Origin: DATGUP01 sp035301265
GTDB lineage: Bacteria > Bacillota > Bacilli > Bacillales > Amphibacillaceae
Length of the DNA: 45,859 bases
Assembly (NCBI GenBank): GCA_035301265.1
Contig: DATGUP010000009.1
Span: forward strand, 1-45,859
Reading direction: 5' to 3'
Part shown: positions 35,246 to 43,374 of the stretch, piece by piece
Numbering within the stretch: position 1 is the first letter of the stretch
How the letters are laid out: every line of letters begins with the position of its first letter
The notes under the pieces: model-generated
Databases searched by the model: none
What the model was told of the DNA's origin: nothing
What the model saw: only the letters and a program-made list of their open reading frames with translations
Made by a program: the position numbers and the translations under genes

Positions 35246-36877
35246 TTACATCATGCCGCCGCCAGGCATACCGCCGCCCATGTCACCGGCAGAATTGCCT
35301 TCATTTTCTTCAGGTTGTTCAGCGACGATGGCTTCAGTTGTTAAGAACATCGCTGCAATTGAAGCTGCGTTTTGCAATGCAGAACGCGTCACTTTCGTCG
35401 GATCGACGATTCCTTCATCAATCATGTTCACCCATCTATCTGAAGCCGCATCGTATCCAATGCCGACTTCTTCACCTTTCAGACGTTCTACTATAATAGA
35501 ACCTTCCAGCCCAGCGTTGTGTGCAATTTGCCGAACCGGTTCCTCTAGTGCGCGAAGCACGATATTAGCACCGGTAGCTTCATCGCCTTCAAGAGATAGG
35601 TTGGCGATTTTATCGTACACATTGATCAACGCTGTTCCACCGCCGGATACAATGCCTTCCTCAACTGCTGCACGCGTCGAGTTCAAAGCGTCTTCCATGC
35701 GGTGTTTACGCTCTTTCAATTCTGTTTCTGTAGCAGCACCAACTTTGATAACCGCTACGCCGCCTGCCAATTTAGCAAGACGTTCTTGCAGTTTTTCTCT
35801 ATCAAAATCGGATGTTGTTTCTTCGATCTGTGTGCGAATTTGAGAAACGCGAGAAGAAATAGCTTTTGGATCACCCGAGCCTTCAACGATCGTTGTGTCA
35901 TCTTTTGTTACAACGACCTTGGAAGCACGGCCGAGTTGATTGATCGAGGCGTTTTTCAGTTCGAGCCCTTTATCCTCAGAAATAACTTCGCCGCCAGTCA
36001 GAATAGCAATATCTTCAAGCATTGCCTTGCGACGGTCGCCAAAGCCTGGTGCTTTAACAGCGACAGCATTGAATGTGCCGCGCAATTTGTTTACGACAAG
36101 CGTAGCAAGCGCTTCGCCTTCAACATCTTCAGCGATGATTAAGATCGGCTTACTTTGCTGGACAACTTGCTCAAGAAGCGGCAACACTTCTTGGATATTG
36201 CTAATTTTCTTATCGGTAATCAAAATGTATGGATCTTCGAGCTCTGCTTCCATTGCGTCTTGGTCCGTGACCATGTACGGGGAAGCATAACCGCGATCAA
36301 ATTGCATACCTTCGACGACTTCTAATTCCGTGCTGAAGCCTTTGGATTCCTCAACGGTAATGACACCGTCGTTACCAACACGTTCCATAGCTTCGGCAAT
36401 CATTTTGCCTACTTCTTCGTCGTTTGCGGAAATGGACGCTACTTGAGCAATGGATTCTTTACCTTCAATAGACTTGGAAATCGTTTTGAGTTCGTCCACG
36501 GCTGTTTCAACAGCTTTTTCAATTCCACGGCGAATGCCAACTGGATTTGCGCCGGATGTGACGTTTTTCAATCCTTCCTTAATCATGGATTGTGCAAGAA
36601 CGGTAGCAGTTGTTGTACCGTCACCAGCAACATCGTTTGTTTTCGATGCTACTTCAGAAACAAGCTGTGCTCCCATATTCTCAAAATGGTCCTCAAGCTC
36701 GATTTCTTTTGCAATTGTAACACCGTCATTGGTAATGACTGGTGAACCGAACTTTTTACCAAGGACAACGTTGCGCCCTTTTGGTCCCAACGTTACTTTA
36801 ACTGCATCTGCTAATGTATTGACACCATTTAGCATAGCACGGCGTGCGTCCTCTTGGAATTTAAGTTCTTTTGCCAT
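35246..36877 (-). CDS. groEL: Chaperonin GroEL
   Basis: A 543-residue 60-kDa chaperonin subunit; fourteen copies form the folding chamber. All the expected blocks are present: the ATP-site DGTTTATVLA, ITNDGVTIAKEI, the GGGTAL motif near residue 414 and the GGM-rich tail (GDMGGGMPGGGMM). It lies 69 bases after groES on a CIRCE-controlled transcript. Confidence 0.98.
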   Translation of the reverse strand: MAKELKFQEDARRAMLNGVNTLADAVKVTLGPKGRNVVLGKKFGSPVITNDGVTIAKEIELEDHFENMGAQLVSEVASKTNDVAGDGTTTATVLAQSMIKEGLKNVTSGANPVGIRRGIEKAVETAVDELKTISKSIEGKESIAQVASISANDEEVGKMIAEAMERVGNDGVITVEESKGFSTELEVVEGMQFDRGYASPYMVTDQDAMEAELEDPYILITDKKISNIQEVLPLLEQVVQQSKPILIIAEDVEGEALATLVVNKLRGTFNAVAVKAPGFGDRRKAMLEDIAILTGGEVISEDKGLELKNASINQLGRASKVVVTKDDTTIVEGSGDPKAISSRVSQIRTQIEETTSDFDREKLQERLAKLAGGVAVIKVGAATETELKERKHRMEDALNSTRAAVEEGIVSGGGTALINVYDKIANLSLEGDEATGANIVLRALEEPVRQIAHNAGLEGSIIVERLKGEEVGIGYDAASDRWVNMIDEGIVDPTKVTRSALQNAASIAAMFLTTEAIVAEQPEENEGNSAGDMGGGMPGGGMM

Positions 36878-36946
36878 AACGTAAAATGCCCTCCTTGATA
36901 TTGATTCAGTTGGATGTATTTCTATTATCTATCTACGCGTATCATT

Positions 36947-37231
36947 TTAGCCAATAACGGCCAAAATGTCACTTTCACGCAAAATTAAGTATTCCTTACC
37001 TTGATACTCGACTTCTGTTCCGGCAAATTTGGAGAAAATAATTTGGTCCCCTTCAGCTACTTCAGGTTTAATCGTTTCACCATTTTCAGTGACTCGTCCA
37101 GAACCGACTGCAACAACTTTACCTTCTTGAGGTTTTTCTTTAGCCGAATCTGGAAGAACAATGCCGCTTTCGGTTTTTTCTTCTTGTTCAACGAGTTCGA
37201 TCACAACACGATCGCCTAGTGGTTTAATCAT
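36947..37231 (-). CDS. groES: Co-chaperonin GroES
   Basis: A 94-residue lid of the GroEL chamber. MIKPLGDRVVIE at the start and the mobile loop (EKTESGIVLPDSAKEK) are typical. A perfect AAGGAGGT lies before the ATG at 37231. Longer open frame upstream runs through the CIRCE element and is not coding. Confidence 0.97.
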   Translation of the reverse strand: MIKPLGDRVVIELVEQEEKTESGIVLPDSAKEKPQEGKVVAVGSGRVTENGETIKPEVAEGDQIIFSKFAGTEVEYQGKEYLILRESDILAVIG

Positions 37232-37266
37232 GTCGTAAACCTCCTTGATTCCTCTTTTTTCGTTTG

Positions 37267-37293
37267 TTAGCACTCTTAAAGGCCGAGTGCTAA
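37267..37293. promoter_or_regulatory. CIRCE operator (HrcA site) of groES-groEL
   Basis: A perfect TTAGCACTC, nine-base spacer, GAGTGCTAA palindrome between the groE promoter and groES. HrcA bound here represses the operon until heat shock. Confidence 0.98.
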
Positions 37294-37304
37294 TTCCCAT
37301 TTAT

Positions 37305-37333
37305 ATAATAAATAATCTCCGAAAAAATTGCAA
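37305..37333 (-). promoter_or_regulatory. SigA promoter of groES-groEL
   Basis: TTGCAA (37328-37333), 17 bases, then TATTAT (37305-37310) on the minus strand. The start point would fall at the edge of CIRCE, as in other bacilli. Confidence 0.8.
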
Positions 37334-37369
37334 GCCTTGTGGTATTATTTTTATTTACTTTTTGTTGAT

Positions 37370-37398
37370 TTGCTTTAAGCGACCGTTTCTATTATAAC
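37370..37398 (+). promoter_or_regulatory. Likely SigA promoter of ydiL-ydiK
   Basis: TTGCTT (37370-37375) and TATAAC (37393-37398) are 17 bases apart on the plus strand, with a leader of about 105 bases before ydiL. Confidence 0.55.
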
Positions 37399-37511
37399 AG
37401 AAAGAGCGATTATGCTAAAATACGCTTTAGGGGTAACAACATTTCTATATTCGTTTGACCTAACAATCATAAATTATAACTATACGATGAATACAAGGAG
37501 TCGTTAAAACA

Positions 37512-38222
37512 GTGAAACTACGCTATTGGCTTGTCATTTTAACATATGTCGTCATGCAGTTTTCAAGTCTCATTTTTGCACCGCTTCTTTTCTATACTCT
37601 ACCTATCACTGAAGTACAAGCGATTAACTACGGCACGATCACCGCCTTTATCACTGGCCTTATCGTCGTACTATGGATTATGCAACCGGAGATGAAGCGG
37701 CCGCCAAAAGAGAATGCGGCAAATGGACCGGAAATGTTCGCCTGGTCACTAGCCGGTGTGTTCATGGCCTACTTAGCTAATTCGGTTGCAGCATCCATTG
37801 AAATGAGTGTACTTGGCATAGAACCCGGATCGGAAAATACGGAAATCATTATGAATATCATCGAAGCATCGCCATTATTCGTTATTATTCCCGCTCTTAT
37901 CGCACCGATATTAGAGGAAATTGTTTTTCGTAAAATTATTTTCGGCACGTTGTATAAACGAACCAATTTTTTCATTGCTGCCATTCTTTCCGCCATCATT
38001 TTTGGACTGATTCACGGTGAACCGGAACATATTCTCGTTTATACTTCCATGGGATTTGTATTTGCTTTCCTCTACGTAAAAACGAAACGAATTATTGTCC
38101 CGATCATCGTTCATATGCTGTTGAATTCCCTCACTATTATTTTGCAGTACGCATTGGATCTTGATAAATTAGAGCAGAAGTTGCATGAGCTAGAAACGAT
38201 GCAAACGATTATTGGAGGATAA
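37512..38222 (+). CDS. ydiL: CPBP-family intramembrane metalloprotease YdiL
   Basis: A 236-residue membrane protein with about seven to eight spans of the CAAX-protease/bacteriocin-processing (Abi) family. The motifs are EEIVFR (Glu135, Glu136, Arg140), FGLIHG with His168, and HMLLNS near residue 206, giving the metal-site residues. Substrate unknown. AAGGAG precedes the GTG/ATG region; the annotated start GTG at 37512 has good spacing. It is divergent from groES and followed three bases later by ydiK. Confidence 0.88.
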   Translation: MKLRYWLVILTYVVMQFSSLIFAPLLFYTLPITEVQAINYGTITAFITGLIVVLWIMQPEMKRPPKENAANGPEMFAWSLAGVFMAYLANSVAASIEMSVLGIEPGSENTEIIMNIIEASPLFVIIPALIAPILEEIVFRKIIFGTLYKRTNFFIAAILSAIIFGLIHGEPEHILVYTSMGFVFAFLYVKTKRIIVPIIVHMLLNSLTIILQYALDLDKLEQKLHELETMQTIIGG

Positions 38223-38225
38223 AAG

Positions 38226-38426
38226 ATGACGCTATCGCCTAAAACAAATGCTATCATCTACTTCGCCATGGGGATATTTTTTATGTTTATTGCTGTTGGC
38301 GTTCCGGGTGATACGTTTAATACGACGACGATCATCTTAGCCATCATTGCCACGTTGGATTTTGGCGTAGGGATTCGGTTTTTACGCCTGCATTTGCAAC
38401 TTAAAAAAGAAAATGGTAAACAATAG
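38226..38426 (+). CDS. ydiK: YdiK-family small membrane protein (DUF4305)
   Basis: A 66-residue protein with two membrane spans (about residues 8-26 and 33-53) and a basic end. It matches B. subtilis YdiK in length and pattern (GIFFMFIAVGVPG, DFGVGIRFLRL). Function unknown. GGAGG overlaps the ydiL end, so the two are coupled. In B. subtilis ydiK also lies beside ydiL. Confidence 0.85.
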   Translation: MTLSPKTNAIIYFAMGIFFMFIAVGVPGDTFNTTTIILAIIATLDFGVGIRFLRLHLQLKKENGKQ

Positions 38427-38439
38427 TCTATAAGTGCCA

Positions 38440-38473
38440 CACCCCAAAAGTTGAAACCGAAACTTTTGGGGTG
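38440..38473. terminator. Bidirectional terminator between ydiK and rex
   Basis: CACCCCAAAAGTT (38440-38452) and AACTTTTGGGGTG (38461-38473) form a perfect 13-bp stem with an eight-base loop. The plus strand continues ATGTTTT. It separates converging genes. Confidence 0.85.
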
Positions 38474-38503
38474 ATGTTTTACCATGCAACGGCCGGATGA
38501 TAC

Positions 38504-39139
38504 TTAGGATTCGGTTTTTTCCAATGGATAATGTTTTAAAAAGTAAACGAGAGCCTGTAATTCAATCGACAAATCAATATGGTGCACACGTACATGTCTA
38601 GGAACGGTAATGCGCGCCGGCGTAAAATTAAGAATACCTTCGATTCCGTGCTCAACAAGTCTCTCGGTAATCGCATCCGCTTCTGTTGCTGGAACGGTTA
38701 AAATAGCGACGCGAACATCATTGAGCTTTTCTTCTAAATCGTCAATATGATAAATCGGTGTCCCCCCGATATCAGTGCCAATCTTTTCAGGATCGGTATC
38801 AAATGCCATGACAATTTTCGTATTGTTGTTTTTTAAAAAATTATAGTGAAGAAAAGCTGTTCCCAAATTACCTACACCGATTAAAGCCACTTCAGTCAAT
38901 TCGTCCTGATCCAATGTTTTCCGGAAAAAACCGAGCAAATAGTCCACATTATATCCATAGCCTTTTTTCCCAAGAGCACCAAAATAGGAGAAATCTCGCC
39001 GTATCGTAGCTGAATCGACTTTTACCGCTTCGCTCAATTCTTTGGATGATACACGCGATTTCCCTTGGTGCTGTAGATTGTTTAAAAAACGGTAATAAAG
39101 CGGCAGTCGTTTTGCCGTCGCTTGTGGTATTTTAGCCAT
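38504..39139 (-). CDS. rex: Redox-sensing repressor Rex
   Basis: A 211-residue repressor that senses the NADH/NAD ratio and blocks fermentation and low-oxygen respiration genes when NADH is low. The winged helix is at the N-terminus (SATIRRDFSYFGALGKKGYGY), followed by a Rossmann domain with GVGNLGTAFL and a swapped C-terminal helix. The ATG at 39139 shares a base with the moaC stop (TGATG), with AAGGGGG upstream. A Rex-like operator lies in the promoter region of moaC-rex, which suggests autoregulation. Confidence 0.95.
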   Translation of the reverse strand: MAKIPQATAKRLPLYYRFLNNLQHQGKSRVSSKELSEAVKVDSATIRRDFSYFGALGKKGYGYNVDYLLGFFRKTLDQDELTEVALIGVGNLGTAFLHYNFLKNNNTKIVMAFDTDPEKIGTDIGGTPIYHIDDLEEKLNDVRVAILTVPATEADAITERLVEHGIEGILNFTPARITVPRHVRVHHIDLSIELQALVYFLKHYPLEKTES

Positions 39140-39627
39140 CACCAATCCCCCTTCTTATAATGACCGGATTTGCCACCTTTTTTCTCGAGGAGATATGTCT
39201 TGCCGATCACAATCCCTCTATCGATCGCTTTAGTCATATCGTAAATCGTCAAAGCGGCGGCTGATGCTGCAGTCAGCGCTTCCATTTCCACGCCCGTCGC
39301 CCCTTTTGTTTTCACAAACGCCTCAATTGTCAGTTCATATGTATCATGCGTGATGTTCCATGCAAATGAAATATCGACCCCATTTAACGGAAGCGGATGA
39401 CACATCGGGATCCAATCCGCTGTTTTCTTAGCAGCCATAATGCCCGCTACTTGAGCAACAGCAAGCACATCTCCTTTTTTAATTTCTTTTCGTGTGATTT
39501 TTTCATAGATGTCTTTTGTAACATAGACACTAGAACGAGCCCGAGCGATGCGCTCTGATGCTTCTTTGTCACTTATATCGACCATGCGCGCCCGGCCCTG
39601 TTCATTAAAATGCGTGAAATCTGTCAT
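39139..39627 (-). CDS. moaC: Cyclic pyranopterin monophosphate synthase MoaC
   Basis: A 162-residue enzyme of molybdenum cofactor synthesis, making cPMP from the MoaA product. KKTADWIPMCHPLPL and GVEMEALTAASAAALTIYDM are the family signatures, and the final Lys of the KKGGKSG tail is present. I use the ATG at 39627 (GGAGATG upstream; protein starts MTDFTHFNEQGRARMVD). The open frame runs upstream into the promoter region but does not look like MoaC. Co-transcribed with rex as in B. subtilis. Confidence 0.93.
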   Translation of the reverse strand: MTDFTHFNEQGRARMVDISDKEASERIARARSSVYVTKDIYEKITRKEIKKGDVLAVAQVAGIMAAKKTADWIPMCHPLPLNGVDISFAWNITHDTYELTIEAFVKTKGATGVEMEALTAASAAALTIYDMTKAIDRGIVIGKTYLLEKKGGKSGHYKKGDW

Positions 39628-39683
39628 ACTATCATCTCCAAATGAGTAGTTCACCTCTAGTTTAGCAAAAAAATAGCTAAAAG

Positions 39684-39701
39684 TCGTGAGTTGTTTCACA
39701 A
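39684..39701. promoter_or_regulatory. Rex-operator-like palindrome
   Basis: The 18-mer TCGTGAGTTGTTTCACAA matches the Rex consensus TTGTGAAWWWWTTCACAA at 15 of 18 positions, with a perfect right half. It lies between moaC-rex and the divergent ydiF and could act on either promoter. Confidence 0.6.
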
Positions 39702-39758
39702 TGCTATTGCTTGCCGCATTTCGAATGCGATACACTAAAGACATATGAGGTGAAGCGT

Positions 39759-41684
39759 ATGATGATCATGCAATTAAACGGCATCAGCAAATCGTTTGCT
39801 GGCGATAGGATATTGAACAATATAAAACTGGATATAAAAGATCAAGACCGGATCGCTATTGTCGGCCGAAACGGATCCGGAAAATCGACCTTACTGAAAA
39901 TCATGGCCGGTGAACTTTCTTACGATAGCGGTGAACTCATTAAACCAAAAAACCTTTCGATCGGTTACTTATCCCAGCATAACGGATTGGAATCCAACCT
40001 TTCGATCTGGGAAGAAATGATGGAAGTATTTGCCGATTTGACCGAGATGGAACGCTCATTGCGACTTATGGAAGAAAAAATGGCCGATGCCGCCACTCTT
40101 TCCTCAGCCGCCTATAAAAAACTTCTACACGATTACGATCGACTCCAACAAGCATTTGAAAGAAACGGCGGTTATCATTATGAGGCTGATATTAAAGCCG
40201 TTTTGTCCGGTCTGAACTTTGATAACTACGCTGATGATACACCGATTCGCGAACTAAGCGGTGGACAAAAGACCCGCTTAGCACTCGGAAAACTGTTGCT
40301 GCAAAAGCCAGATTTACTCATTCTTGATGAACCGACAAACCATTTGGACATCGATACGCTCAGTTGGTTGGAGTCCTATCTCGCAAACTATCCCGGTGCA
40401 CTCGTCATTGTATCACATGATCGGTATTTTCTTGATAAAACCGTTTCAATTGTTTATGAAATTTCCCGGTGCAAAGGAAAAAAATACTACGGTGACTATA
40501 CAGCGTTTCTGGAACAAAAAGCATTGGATTATGAACGCGAGTTAAAAGCATACGAAAAACAGCAATCCGAAATGAAGAGGATGGAAGATTTTATTCAAAA
40601 AAATATCGCCCGCGCTGCTACTACAAAGCGAGCTCAAAGCCGGCGCAAGCAATTGGCAAAAATGGAGCGATTAGAAAAGCCATTAGGAGAAGAAGCGACT
40701 GCCACATTCGCTTTTCAAATGAACAAGCAGAGCGGCAATGATGTGTTGAAACTGGAAAATGTAGCCTTTCAATACGATCAAACAAGCGATATGTTATTCA
40801 AAAATATCAATCTACACATTCATCGTGGTGAGCGGATTGCGCTGATCGGCCCAAACGGCGTTGGCAAAACAACGCTATTAAAAGTGATTCTCGGAAAGCT
40901 ACAGCCTACAAAAGGACATATCCAATACGGAACAAACGTGCAAATCGGCTATTATGACCAAGAACAGAAGAACCTTATATCAACTAAAACCGTCTTACAC
41001 GAGTTATGGGATGATTATCCTACGATTAACGAAAAAGAGATTCGCACCGTTTTAGGCCAATTTTTATTTTCCGGCACTGACGTTTTAAAACATGTCCACG
41101 ATTTAAGTGGCGGTGAGAAAGCACGTCTCGCTTTGGCCAAGTTAATGATGCAAAAAGCTAACTTGCTCATACTTGATGAGCCAACGAACCACTTAGACCT
41201 TGCTAGTAAGGAAGTGTTGGAGGCAGCTCTTATCAACTTTCCGGGAACTATCATCTTTGTCTCCCATGACCGTTATTTCATCAATAAAATTGCCGATCGC
41301 GTTGTGGAGATACAGCCTGGCGGAGCAGCAGTCTATCTCGGTAATTACGATTACGTCATGGAAAAGAAACAAGAAGAAGCCGAGTTAAAACAACTCGATC
41401 AAACTGAAGAAAAACCAATGATCCAAACGGATGATAACCGACGTCGTTTTGAGGAAGAAAAAAGACAGCAAAGCAAAGAACGCAAGCGAAAGCGTCGTAT
41501 CAAAAATCTTGAGGAAACGATCGAAAAATTGGAGTTAGAACGTGCCCAACTTGAAGAAAAAATGGCCGAACCAGCTGTTTACCAAGACTATAAAAAAGCA
41601 TGGGAATATACCGCGGAGACAAATAAAATCAAACAAAAAATCGAACAATTAATGGAGGAATGGTTAGCCCTGGCTGATGAGTGA
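39759..41684 (+). CDS. ydiF: ABC-F family ATPase YdiF
   Basis: A 641-residue ABC-F protein with two ATPase domains and no membrane part; it acts on ribosomes. Walker A motifs GRNGSGKST and GPNGVGKTT, signatures LSGGQKTRLALG and LSGGEKARLALA, and two LILDEPTNHLD blocks are intact. A helical linker lies between the domains (about 245-320) and a coiled-coil Lys/Glu-rich tail ends it (about 555-641). GAGGTGAAG precedes the ATG at 39759. It may be a translation factor; a resistance role (ARE type) is not indicated by context. Confidence 0.92.
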   Translation: MMIMQLNGISKSFAGDRILNNIKLDIKDQDRIAIVGRNGSGKSTLLKIMAGELSYDSGELIKPKNLSIGYLSQHNGLESNLSIWEEMMEVFADLTEMERSLRLMEEKMADAATLSSAAYKKLLHDYDRLQQAFERNGGYHYEADIKAVLSGLNFDNYADDTPIRELSGGQKTRLALGKLLLQKPDLLILDEPTNHLDIDTLSWLESYLANYPGALVIVSHDRYFLDKTVSIVYEISRCKGKKYYGDYTAFLEQKALDYERELKAYEKQQSEMKRMEDFIQKNIARAATTKRAQSRRKQLAKMERLEKPLGEEATATFAFQMNKQSGNDVLKLENVAFQYDQTSDMLFKNINLHIHRGERIALIGPNGVGKTTLLKVILGKLQPTKGHIQYGTNVQIGYYDQEQKNLISTKTVLHELWDDYPTINEKEIRTVLGQFLFSGTDVLKHVHDLSGGEKARLALAKLMMQKANLLILDEPTNHLDLASKEVLEAALINFPGTIIFVSHDRYFINKIADRVVEIQPGGAAVYLGNYDYVMEKKQEEAELKQLDQTEEKPMIQTDDNRRRFEEEKRQQSKERKRKRRIKNLEETIEKLELERAQLEEKMAEPAVYQDYKKAWEYTAETNKIKQKIEQLMEEWLALADE

Positions 41685-41703
41685 CGAGCCAGGGCTGTTT
41701 TTA
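41666..41703 (+). terminator. Terminator overlapping the ydiF stop
   Basis: AGCCCTGGCT (41666-41675) pairs perfectly with AGCCAGGGCT (41687-41696), followed by GTTTTTA. The left arm is the last codons of ydiF. Confidence 0.88.
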
Positions 41704-41718
41704 TGAGTGGATTTGGTG

Positions 41719-41919
41719 TTATCCATGCAATTGGTGCTGATTAAAATCATCCCTAAAGATATCCACAAATAAAATCCTTTTCTGCAGGGGATGTACACAT
41801 TTATACACATAATCCACAGAACAAACGGAGGTTATCCACAGATTTTACCCACAATGAGAAGCTTGCCATTAAGGCTTTCGCTTGAAATAATCCACAAGAC
41901 TGTGGATCATTGTGGACAA
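41719..41919. promoter_or_regulatory. Cluster of about ten DnaA boxes
   Basis: In 200 bases between the convergent ends of ydiF and tsaD I count these 9-mers. Two match TTATNCACA fully: TTATACACA (41801-41809) and TTATCCACA (41832-41840). One-mismatch boxes are at 41759-41767, 41810-41818, 41845-41853 and 41888-41896 (plus strand) and 41901-41909 and 41911-41919 (minus strand). Two-mismatch boxes are at 41719-41727 and 41791-41799. No dnaA, dnaN or A/T-rich unwinding tract adjoins, so this is not the main origin. I recall a DnaA-bound box cluster at gcp (tsaD) in B. subtilis, which this would match. Confidence 0.85.
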
Positions 41920-41920
41920 C

Positions 41921-42931
41921 TCACGATAATAGAAGAGACGGATGAGCATTTAAATCCCACCCTGACCGCTTGCCTTGTTCAAAGGCAACTGTACCAGCCG
42001 CGGCAATCATGGCGGCATTATCGGTACAAAGATCAAGCGGCGGGATTAACAGCGAAATCCCCGTCCCTTGGAAAATGGTTTGCATCCGTTTACGAAGTCC
42101 TTTGTTCGCAGCTACACCCCCAGAAACGATTACTTGTTGGACGTTAAATTGTTGCGCTGCTCTAAATGTTTTTTCTGTTAATACATCAACAACACTTGCT
42201 TGGAAACTGGCAGCAATATCCGCTTTTTTTAGTTGTTCCCCGCGTTGTTTAGCATTGTGAATCGTATTGATAACCGATGATTTCAGCCCGCTGAAGCTAA
42301 AATCAAAGCTATCTGCTTCAAGCCACGCACGCGGAAAATCAATCGTTTCCTCACCAACAGCAGCCAGCCGGTCTATTTGTGGTCCACCCGGGTATGGTAA
42401 ATCGAGCACGCGTGCTACTTTATCGTATGCTTCACCTGCCGCATCGTCCCGCGTTTCGCCAATGACCTCGTAGTCACTATGTGATTTCATGACGATAAGT
42501 TCGGTATGGCCCCCTGAGACAACCAAAGCCAATAGGGGAAATGCAAATTCCTGTTTCAACCGATTAGCATAAATATGACCAGCAATATGATGGACACCGA
42601 CAAGCGGTTTTTGCTTAGCAAATGCTAGTCCCTTTGCCGTATTAACACCGACAAGAAGCGCGCCGACTAGACCAGGGCCTTGCGTCACAGCGATCGCATC
42701 GATCATTTCCCAGTCAAGTTTAGCTTTTGCAAATGTTTCCTCCAACACTATCGTCATCTGTTCCACATGATGGCGTGAGGCGATTTCTGGAACGACTCCG
42801 CCAAAGCGTTTGTGGCTTTCAATTTGCGAAGCCACCACATTCGAGACGATCTCAGTGCCATTTTTGACTATAGCTGCGGCTGTTTCATCACAACTCGTCT
42901 CAATTCCGAGAACATATACATCTTTTGTCAC
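41921..42931 (-). CDS. tsaD: tRNA N6-adenosine threonylcarbamoyltransferase TsaD (Gcp)
   Basis: A 336-residue ASKHA-fold protein that transfers the threonylcarbamoyl group to A37 of ANN-decoding tRNAs, with TsaB and TsaE. The metal site HHIAGH (His115 and His119) and the nucleotide motifs LGIETSCDETA, VSGGHTEL and CTDNAAM are intact. I use the GTG at 42931, which overlaps the rimI stop (GTGA) and has GGGTGAT upstream; a GTG five codons earlier is possible. Last gene of thiL-tsaE-tsaB-rimI-tsaD. Confidence 0.95.
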   Translation of the reverse strand: MTKDVYVLGIETSCDETAAAIVKNGTEIVSNVVASQIESHKRFGGVVPEIASRHHVEQMTIVLEETFAKAKLDWEMIDAIAVTQGPGLVGALLVGVNTAKGLAFAKQKPLVGVHHIAGHIYANRLKQEFAFPLLALVVSGGHTELIVMKSHSDYEVIGETRDDAAGEAYDKVARVLDLPYPGGPQIDRLAAVGEETIDFPRAWLEADSFDFSFSGLKSSVINTIHNAKQRGEQLKKADIAASFQASVVDVLTEKTFRAAQQFNVQQVIVSGGVAANKGLRKRMQTIFQGTGISLLIPPLDLCTDNAAMIAAAGTVAFEQGKRSGWDLNAHPSLLLS

Positions 42932-43374
42932 GAAAACATCACCCACATAATAATCGCATCTTCTTGATCCGCGTAATAATTTTTTCGAATACCGCCCGGT
43001 ACCAATCCGAATTTACGATATAAATGCTGTGCGGCGATATTCGATTTTCTCACTTCAAGCGACAAACGCTTGGCTCTTTTTTGTATAGCAAACTGCATGA
43101 CATAGCGAAAAAGTGTTTCGCCAAACTTTCTTCCCCGATAATCAGGATGAATGGCTATATTCGTTATTTGCGCATCATCCATCACAATCCATACACCGGC
43201 ATAACCGATTACTTTATGCTTCCACTCTGCCACAAAATAGTAGGCATGCGGGTTATGTGTGATTTCCTGATAAAGGATATCTCGTGTCCAAGGTGTTGAA
43301 TATGTTGCTGTTTCCACGACCATCACTGGGTCCAAATCGTTTGTTTCCATACTTCTTATTATTAGCTCAACCAT
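42928..43374 (-). CDS. rimI: GNAT acetyltransferase RimI
   Basis: A 148-residue GNAT-fold enzyme that likely acetylates the N-terminus of ribosomal protein S18 or other proteins. The acetyl-CoA loop appears as IHPDYRGRKFGETL (about 76-89), followed by LEVRKSNIAAQHLYRKFGL. It overlaps tsaB by eight bases and tsaD by four. The tsaB-rimI-tsaD arrangement is conserved in Firmicutes. Confidence 0.93.
   Translation of the reverse strand: MVELIIRSMETNDLDPVMVVETATYSTPWTRDILYQEITHNPHAYYFVAEWKHKVIGYAGVWIVMDDAQITNIAIHPDYRGRKFGETLFRYVMQFAIQKRAKRLSLEVRKSNIAAQHLYRKFGLVPGGIRKNYYADQEDAIIMWVMFS

Noticed and set aside
35253..35843. A 196-codon plus-strand open frame opposite groEL
   Set aside because: Ser/Pro/Ala-rich shadow of groEL codon usage, no start signals.
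41719..41919. Replication origin oriC
   Set aside because: The boxes are many, but dnaA/dnaN and an A/T-rich unwinding tract are absent and the neighbours are those of the thiL-groE region.
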